Shown here piece by piece: positions 57,299 to 64,000 of a DNA stretch of 64,000 bases. A model generated the notes under the pieces. It did not search any database and was not told where the DNA came from. It was given only the letters and a program-made list of their open reading frames with translations. The stretch lies in NCBI RefSeq assembly GCF_004210375.1, contig NC_134827.1:100363285-100427284 (forward strand). The letters run 5' to 3'. Position numbers and translations under genes: made by a program. Numbering within the stretch: the stretch's first letter is position 1; each line of letters opens with the position of its first letter. This DNA is from Tachypleus tridentatus. Taxonomy: Eukaryota; Arthropoda; Merostomata; Xiphosura; Limulidae.

Positions 57299-57560
57299 CA
57301 AAGAGTATCTGTCTTCGTTATTTGTTTTTATCTGAATTTAATAGTATATTATTATGCAATAGGTTTAACTTGGGGTAAAATAAATCTGTTGTACCTTAGA
57401 TGTACCTAGCAATTTTTAACAGTTTAAGGGTGTCGTCGAAGCAGAGTCGCACTTCTCGTAGAAAAATGATTCGTTACGTAGGCCTAAGCTTTTACTGTTT
57501 TATAATTTAAACTATATCATATATAATAAAACTTATTTATCTCTATTATGTGTTTAACAT
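57299..57560 (+). terminator. PAN-ZP 3' UTR with two polyadenylation signals
   Basis: AATAAA occurs at 57379-57384 and 57525-57530, 81 and 227 bases after the stop. Either could end the transcript; the true site cannot be told from sequence alone. Confidence 0.6.
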
Positions 57561-57732
57561 ATATTTAAATTAGGCATGATTTACAAACATTGTATTATTA
57601 GCAAGATTAGCTCGCCAGATAAATGAAAGTACAATGAGGTGGTATTTAACCAATCTTCTCTTGAGAACGAACAAGGTTAATGTTGGTATTAGGTATTACC
57701 GATATCGAAGAAGTATGTGTTAGTGTGTTGTT

Positions 57733-57818
57733 GTTTTTCAATAGCAAAAAAAAAACACATCGGGTTAGCTGTTGAGTCCACCGAGAATTAAACACCTCAT
57801 TTAAGAATTGTATTACTA
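57733..57818 (-). mobile_element. SINE type-3 copy, degraded
   Basis: Reverse: 'ttttcaatagcaaaaaaaaa', 'acatcgggttagctgttgag', 'ccaccgagaattaaacacc' follow the order of the 45745 copy. The head side is missing. Confidence 0.65.
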
Positions 57819-58966
57819 GCTGGGTAATACCTGAAGAAACACGGCTACACTTCGTTATATGTATTAATAAATCAGTCCCAGTTTTATACTTTTTGTTTTT
57901 CTCGTGGTGAAAAAAAAATTCAAAATTTATCGAAAAATGAATTAACTATTTTATGGATATAAACTTATATTAATGGTACAAAAGTTGCACTGATATTTAT
58001 GATTCGTAATTATGAATATTTTATAGAAATATTTTAAATGTAAAGAACCTCAAAACTAAAGATGCATTTGTCAAAAGAATCATTTATCGCACAAAAATTG
58101 GTACAGTTTCTTTTATAATTTTTAAAATATCTGATGGCGGTAGTTTTACAATTCTAGTGCAAAAGTTTAAATATTTTTTGTTGCAATGCTAACTAATTTA
58201 TCGTTATTCTGAGCTATTTATATTCTATTTATCTGATAATATGTTCACTGTTTGTGTGTATGTATTGTGCTTTTCTTGAAATATTGGGTGAACAAAAATG
58301 GTTGTAATGTTTTATTTAATTATTAATATATATTTAGCAGAGTGGTTATGGTAAATGGGTAGGTAAAACGGGAGTAGCAAATATGCACTGTGTAAAGTGC
58401 TGAGTTTTCTAAGTAGCAAAGAATAATAAATTTATTAAATATTCAAGGGTTGCTTATTAATATAAACTCTTCCTTGTAAATGTACATTTCAATAAATATT
58501 TTTGCCTGGATTCATTAAAAAAATTCGAAATCCAAAGTGGTCGATCAGTAGTTATTTATATAATACATAACTCTTCTTCATGGCGTTTTAAGGAATTCTG
58601 TTATATGTAATAGTTGAAAAACAAGAACAAAAAAAAAAGAAAATACAGCGGTTTGATGAAGATATAAATAAAATATTTAAGAGAACAATCGGTTATGAAC
58701 TAGTTCTTTGTTAAATAAACCTATGGAAATAAAACACAATTTATAATGTGTGTTTAACACTTTGCTGACAAGACCGTGCATACATGTATTTGAAACTTTA
58801 CTGTTTATGATTTATGCTTAAACTCGAGAAAAAGGGGATTTGGCTAAAAGAAAAACGCACAAAAACTCATTATTCTCATAAAGTTTTAATTTTCAAACCA
58901 TCATTAATACTTTTTAATATTTTCATCAAAAACTTATGATGGCTGTCTACGGCAAAGTAAAATTCT
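57819..58966. other. Intergenic DNA, nothing recognised
   Basis: Very AT-rich, no repeats or exons recognised. Confidence 0.5.
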
Positions 58967-59232
58967 ATTGGCCAGGTGGGTTGAGGCGCTCGACTCGTAA
59001 TCCGAGGGTCGCGGGTTCGAATCCCCGTCACACCAAGCATGCTCGCCATTTCAGCCCTGGGGACGTTATAATGTACGATCAATCCCACGATTCGTTGGTA
59101 AAAGAGTAGCCCGAGAGTTGGCGGTGGGTGATGATGACTAGCTTTCTCTGTAGTCTTACACTACTAAATTAGGGACGGCTAGCGCAGATAGCCCTCGTGT
59201 AGTTTTGCACAAAATTAAAAAAACAAACAAAA
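58967..59232 (+). mobile_element. tRNA-derived SINE (type 1)
   Basis: 'attggccaggtgggttgagg', B box 'gggttcgaatccccgtcac', body, tail. Only the first few head bases are missing. The minus-strand frame at 58876-59088 overlaps it and is not a gene. Confidence 0.93.
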
Positions 59233-60902
59233 CTTTTATTTGTAAATACAAATTTTACAATAAGAGAAGTTATCAGGTTCAAAACAATTGGTAAAATATT
59301 TGTTTACATTCACATTTTTAAGCTCTTTGAGATTAGGGTACCAGAACTATTCACAAATTGACCTGAAACAAATCGTTACCCAACCTTGATAAACAAAATG
59401 CAGCATTTTCTAATATCCGATAATTTATAAAAAGCAAAGGTCGATGGCAAAACCGTCCACGTGCTTTAGACGACAGCACCAAACATAATCAAAAATAATC
59501 TCCATTTATAAAAGTGACGAGAGCTGCTTTCACAACGTATACTACGAAAAATAAACAGGTATTTCAAAATCTGGTGCCGAAAATGCTTTCTATTTGAGCT
59601 GTGAATACATTATGATTTGATGACCAATTCACCTTTCACTAGTAAAGACAAGTCCAGGAGTTTTCAGTGGATAGTGCCGTTTGGTCGTTTTTTTTTGTGG
59701 TTAACAACACAGAATCAGAGACACCGTAAAATAACCTTAATAACTGTGCCATTAACGAATAGAGAAACAAAATCAAAGCGTGTACACCTTGATTTTTTTT
59801 TCTGCAACGGAATAAATAAACATTTCACAAGTAAGATACTTTTATCTAGAGACGTTTTATGATTATGTTAAAGAGTGTTAATAAAATGATGTCGTTACCG
59901 ATAAGTGTGGCATCATAATTTAAATATCGTCAAAGTTTCATGTATATACAAATATTAGAGTCAAGCATATTTATTGATAAGAACTTGAGATTACAGGAAA
60001 CATTTTTCACCCAAAAATGATTGAGTAAAACTTCAGAAGATATTGAAATACCCAGAAATACATTTTAGGTAATTTACGATTAACTGCTAAATGTTTTGTA
60101 ATGATAAAAATGTTTTTTCTTCTGTGTTTTAAAGGTTTGAATAACTAATTTTACATAGTACCAACTATCAAAATCTTTTGAAGACTTTAACCTTGCTTTG
60201 TAATCTTACTTTTAACATTAGACAAAACAAAAATAATTCCTGAATACAAATGAATAAAAACCCTATAATCCGAACGTTTTTGAGAGGTGGATGGACCTTT
60301 CTTCTTTGAGAGCAAATTGGGAAGAAATGTCTACCCTTCAAAAACGATTGGGTTATGCGGTTTTTATTCTCTTCTGTTAACAGTTCTTGAACCTACGTGT
60401 TTTTCTAACATCATGAATTCCTGAATATCATACACCTTAAAGATATTTAATTTTGTCATATTACTGCATTGATATTTTTTAGCTTAGCCAATTCTGGAAA
60501 TGTTTTGATTAGATTAGATGAGTTAAATTTCGAAAGTTCGAGAAAAAAGAAACATCTTCTAAGAAGCAAAAAAAAAAAAAGCCTCAACAGTATATTTATA
60601 AAAAATAAAATAAAACAAAACTTGGTAATAATATTCTAAAGATCTTCCTGAATTTTTTTGTTTACAGATTTTGCTTTAATTTTCTTACAATATATTTGTG
60701 ACTGAGTAATATATTGGTTTTAAATTATCTTTTTTAATAAACAAGTAAATAGGTGGCAGAAGAGTTGGTTGTCTCTGTCAGTCTATGTTGAAACTACCGT
60801 GATGCCATCGTCATCAGTGTTGAGTTTTGATTTTTGCGGTATGAGCGGTTGAAGGTTAATCTGAAACTTAATTACGTACATTTTTTTTTGAATTATTAAA
60901 GT
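59233..60902. other. AT-rich intergenic region upstream of the QSOX gene
   Basis: Should hold the QSOX promoter and 5' UTR, but I see no clear TATA or initiator to place them. The open frame at 59617-59862 has no recognised domain. Confidence 0.4.
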
Positions 60903-61140
60903 ATGTTTCTTTTCTGTTTTAAGCTCCTGCTATATGGATATCTTACCTTATATTGTTTTCATTGCATTTCTGCCGATTTGTATTCGAATAATGATGATGT
61001 CTTATCTTTAAATTCTGGTACTTTTGATAAGGCTGTTCTGAATAAAGAAAACGCGTGGGTAATCGAATTCTACAACAGCTGGTGCGGTGCATGTATTAGG
61101 TTTGCACCAATTTGGAAAGAATTTGCGAAAGATATTAAAG
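60903..61140 (+). CDS. QSOX1: Quiescin sulfhydryl oxidase (QSOX), exon 1
   Basis: First 79 residues of a QSOX: a hydrophobic signal peptide (about 1-24, MFLFCFKLLLYGYLTLYCFH..), 'DLYSNNDDVLSLNSGTFDKAV' as the typical mature N-terminus (LYS..D.V..L....F), then the thioredoxin fold strand 'AWVIEFYNSWCGACIRFAPIW' with the redox motif CGAC at residues 61-64, and 'KEFAKDIK'. QSOX enzymes use a thioredoxin module to oxidise substrate thiols and pass electrons through an Erv/ALR flavin domain to oxygen; they act in the secretory pathway or outside the cell. Vertebrate QSOX has CGHC at the active site, so CGAC is a variation. Donor AAAG|GTAAGC, phase 1. The Erv domain lies beyond the window. Confidence 0.92.
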
Positions 61141-63971
61141 GTAAGCTAATAAATTGCAAATAATTTGGTAATGCGATTTCATAAATTAACGTAATGTAAA
61201 TATCACTACTACGTACCAGTGGATCAAAGATTTATTGGTATGATAATCCATGTTTACATTGTTAATGGATGTATGATAAAATGATAGAACTGAAAAAGGG
61301 CGAAGGTGCACCGCAAAAACATTGAGATGATGAACCGTTTTTTGTTCTGTTTTTTGCAATCCAAGTAACATAATACAAAATTTATGTGTAAAAAATTTCC
61401 CTTTATGTAACTTCATTTAAATATTTTTATGGAGATGTAAAATATGTATTATTTGTCTTGCTCTCTTCAGTTTAACAAGACTATTAAAAGTTGTTAATTT
61501 AAAAGGGGAATAGAGATCTTCAAAAAAAATAGAGATAAGATACTCACATAAGTAGATTAAAGTGGAAATGCATTTGCCAAGAAAAAGCAAACAAGCTTAA
61601 GGTTTGAGACATAGTGTGATTAACAGTTTTGACATTATTTTCTAAAGCTACAAGTCTCCAGTTTGGCTTTCATGTGTTGTCTGAGGTTACTTCCTAATTT
61701 ATCTCTATATTAACACAACGGATTTTGTTCCTGTTTATTCTTTTTACTAGTTAGTTTTTCACTTACACTGATGTCCTTGTATACATATCTCATTTTCACA
61801 CAATGCTTTTAGACCTAGTAGATCCTTATCTTCTACAACGAAGTCATTGTCTTGAGATTTGGCTTCTGTGACAGCCACGCACACAACACGTCCATCTGTA
61901 CGTTAATAGTTGAACCTGTATGGTCATCTTTTCTCTCGAAGTACCTCCTCCTCTCTATTAGTCCCAGTATTCCTCCTCCTCTCTACTAGTCCCAGTATTC
62001 CTCCTCCTCCTCTTCTAGTCCCAGTATTCCTCCTCCTCCTCTTCTAGTCCCAGTATTCCTCCTCCTCTCTTCTAGTCCCAGTATTCCTCCTCCTCTCTGC
62101 TAGTCCCAGTATTCCTCCTCCTCCTCTACTAGTCCCAGTATTCCTCCTCCTCTACTAGTCTCAGTATTCCTCCTCTCTACTAGTCCCAGTATTCCTCCTC
62201 CTCTGGTCCCTATTCTTCCTTCTGGTCCTCCTCCTCCTTCCTACTAGTTCTAGATTTTCCTCCTCCTCTCTACTAGTCCCAGTATTCCTCCTCCTCCTCT
62301 ACTAGTCCCAGTATTCCTCCTCCTCTACTAGTCTCAGTGTTCCTCCTCCTCCTCTACTAGTCCCAGTATTCCTCCTCCTCCTCTACTAGTCCCAGTATTC
62401 CTCCTCTCTACTAGTCCCAGTGTTCCTCCTCCTCTACTAGTCCCAGTATTCCTCCTCTCTACTAATCCCACTATTTCTCCTCTCTACTAATCCCACTATT
62501 CCTCCTCTCTACTAGTCCCAGTATTCCTCCTCCTCTACTAGTCCCAGTATTCCTCTCCTCTGCTAGTCCCAGTATTCCTCCTCCTCTACTAGTCCCAGTA
62601 TGATCAGTTAAGATTTTGTTGCAGCTGTCAGATTTTCTCCTAGAGTGACATGCTGCATATTGTACAAGGTCAAAAATGTGTGATTTGACAAATATGAATT
62701 GATTATATTAATACAACTTACCTCTTCCTCCATTTCTGATTGAGTTTGGGTCGTAACACTTATGTGACCTTTCTCCACTATGACAACCCTAACTCTTGTA
62801 GGCCATTGCTGCTGCAAATGTTATCTGAAACAAAAATATTTTCTAAATAAACTTTACAGTTACAGAATTTTTGCCTCAGTTTCACCTACTATCACCAGCT
62901 CCTGCTTGAACAATTCTTGCCAATCCTGACATCCAGATTCAAGGATGGTTACTCTGTGCTTTACATCTGTGAAATCCACAATTACACAACGTTGGCTGCA
63001 ATTTGTCACTTACCATCAATCATTATCATGAGTGCAAATCTGATGCTTGGAACTGAGGCTGGTTGTGTCGTTTAAACTATGGCTTAATGATTTCTGTTCC
63101 AGGAGATGGCCTAGATGTTGGTGTATCATGGCTGAAATTGTTCATGCAGTGGTAAAAAAACAAACTGTGATCCTGTTAATAGCATCATATTTGAAAGTGA
63201 AGGAACTTTATGCATAAATAAATGATATGTAACATTAATACAGTTCCAACAGTAAGTCAGTAATTACTAGGTGTATGTATCATACCTGTCATGTAATTAT
63301 TAAATTACATCCACAGCCTGCACACAGCTAATTACATATGTACGTATGTTGGATTATGAGACTTCATATAAACCACAGGTTAGATTTAAAGTGATTGGGT
63401 GTCATATAAGCTAAAAAAACATACCTATACAATGTGTAATGATGCAATCTCTATTATGAACTGCTAACAGCTGGCAGCTGTTGAAAATATATTCTTGTTA
63501 TCCTTAATCAGATGTTTTTGTTATAGTATTCAATTTGCATCAAATGTGACTCCAAATCTAGTTTTGTTTATTTGAACATTGTGAAGAAGTAGATATATAA
63601 ACTAAATGTTAGTTTTTAAAACAACTAGTTTCGCTTTACTTTATCAGTTATACAAGATCAAAATCACAAAACTAATAAATGTCAGAAGTATATCCAAAGG
63701 TAGGCATAGGGAACAGATAAAACACGAAAAAGATTTTTTTTGTTAATGTAATGAAATCAGAATTTTGTTGACACTTTGATTTTCTTTATCTGTTTGTTAT
63801 TTCGTGTATGTGATCTGATGACTAGGAAACACTCTAGGCCCCTTTCTACATTTCTAGGCCAGAAAAGGCTTAAAGTGAACTTTTTATATGGTTCAATCTT
63901 GAAGATTCTAAACATACTGAATTACATTTAGCATTTTTTATTGAATAAAATCTAAAACACTCTTCTTACAG
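61141..63971 (+). other. QSOX intron 1
   Basis: 2.8-kb phase-1 intron with a pyrimidine-rich minisatellite (61940-62602); otherwise no recognised element. Minus-strand frames at 61186-61416 and 62608-62817 are unsupported. Confidence 0.85.
61940..62602. repeat. CCT-rich minisatellite, unit about 23-29 bp
   Basis: About 25 copies of 'ctactagtcccagtattcct' followed by a variable number of 'cct'. The strand is almost free of G except in 'agtcccag', giving a long polypyrimidine/polypurine asymmetry. Confidence 0.94.
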
Positions 63972-64000
63972 CTTGGAAAAATGTCGTGAGTGCTGCTGCT
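63972..64000 (+). CDS. QSOX1: QSOX exon 2, start only (cut by window edge)
   Basis: After acceptor 'tcttcttacag' the frame continues from exon 1 as A-W-K-N-V-V-S-A-A-A. This matches the QSOX pattern D(I/V)KAW...(L/V)..AALDC, where the next expected residues lead to a conserved cysteine. The junction phase (1) agrees with exon 1. Confidence 0.85.

Noticed and set aside
59617-59862. 81-codon open frame upstream of QSOX
   Set aside because: No signal, domain or splice support; probably chance in AT-rich DNA.

Overview
This is animal nuclear DNA from an invertebrate: AT-rich, intron-split genes with GT..AG junctions, AATAAA sites, and a very heavy load of tRNA-derived SINEs and minisatellites. 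The dominant SINE (tRNA-like head, a body including 'gttggcggtgggtggtgatgac', and a tail ending in 'gcgaaattcaaaacaaac') is one I associate with horseshoe crab (Xiphosura) genomes. That assignment rests on recognition only and is moderately confident. No prokaryotic features are present.

Layout. Positions 1-4.66 kb hold one SINE and a 4.2-kb minisatellite of two related 43/44-bp unit families. Positions 4.66-31.5 kb hold no supportable protein-coding gene. They contain SINEs of three tRNA-like types in both orientations, fold-back repeats, an hAT-like MITE, and minisatellites with 49-, ~32- and 37-bp units. Near 21.6 kb there is a TATA-containing promoter-like segment followed by a splice donor.

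Positions 31.5-57.3 kb carry one gene on the plus strand, reconstructed here as 13 coding exons and 707 codons. It encodes a signal peptide, three PAN/apple modules, a ZP (zona pellucida) domain, a furin-type site (RRKR) and one C-terminal membrane segment. This is the architecture of the arthropod PAN-ZP apical extracellular matrix proteins (NompA/Neo/Nyobe/Trynity class). Every exon junction keeps frame. Its introns hold nested SINEs, two deleted Tc1-like transposons sharing the same internal deletion, and a 61-bp minisatellite whose repeat unit carries a copy of the exon-9 3' splice site.

Positions 60.9 kb to the window end carry the first exon and the start of the second exon of a quiescin sulfhydryl oxidase (QSOX) gene, plus strand, cut off by the window edge. 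Intron 1 contains a CCT-rich minisatellite. The two genes lie head to tail; the sequence gives no reason to link their functions beyond both products entering the secretory pathway.

I did not find a convincing undescribed multi-gene system. The more unusual signals are structural: the splice-acceptor-bearing minisatellite, the higher-order repeats, the SINEs with swapped heads and tails, and the nested insertions with intact target-site duplications.
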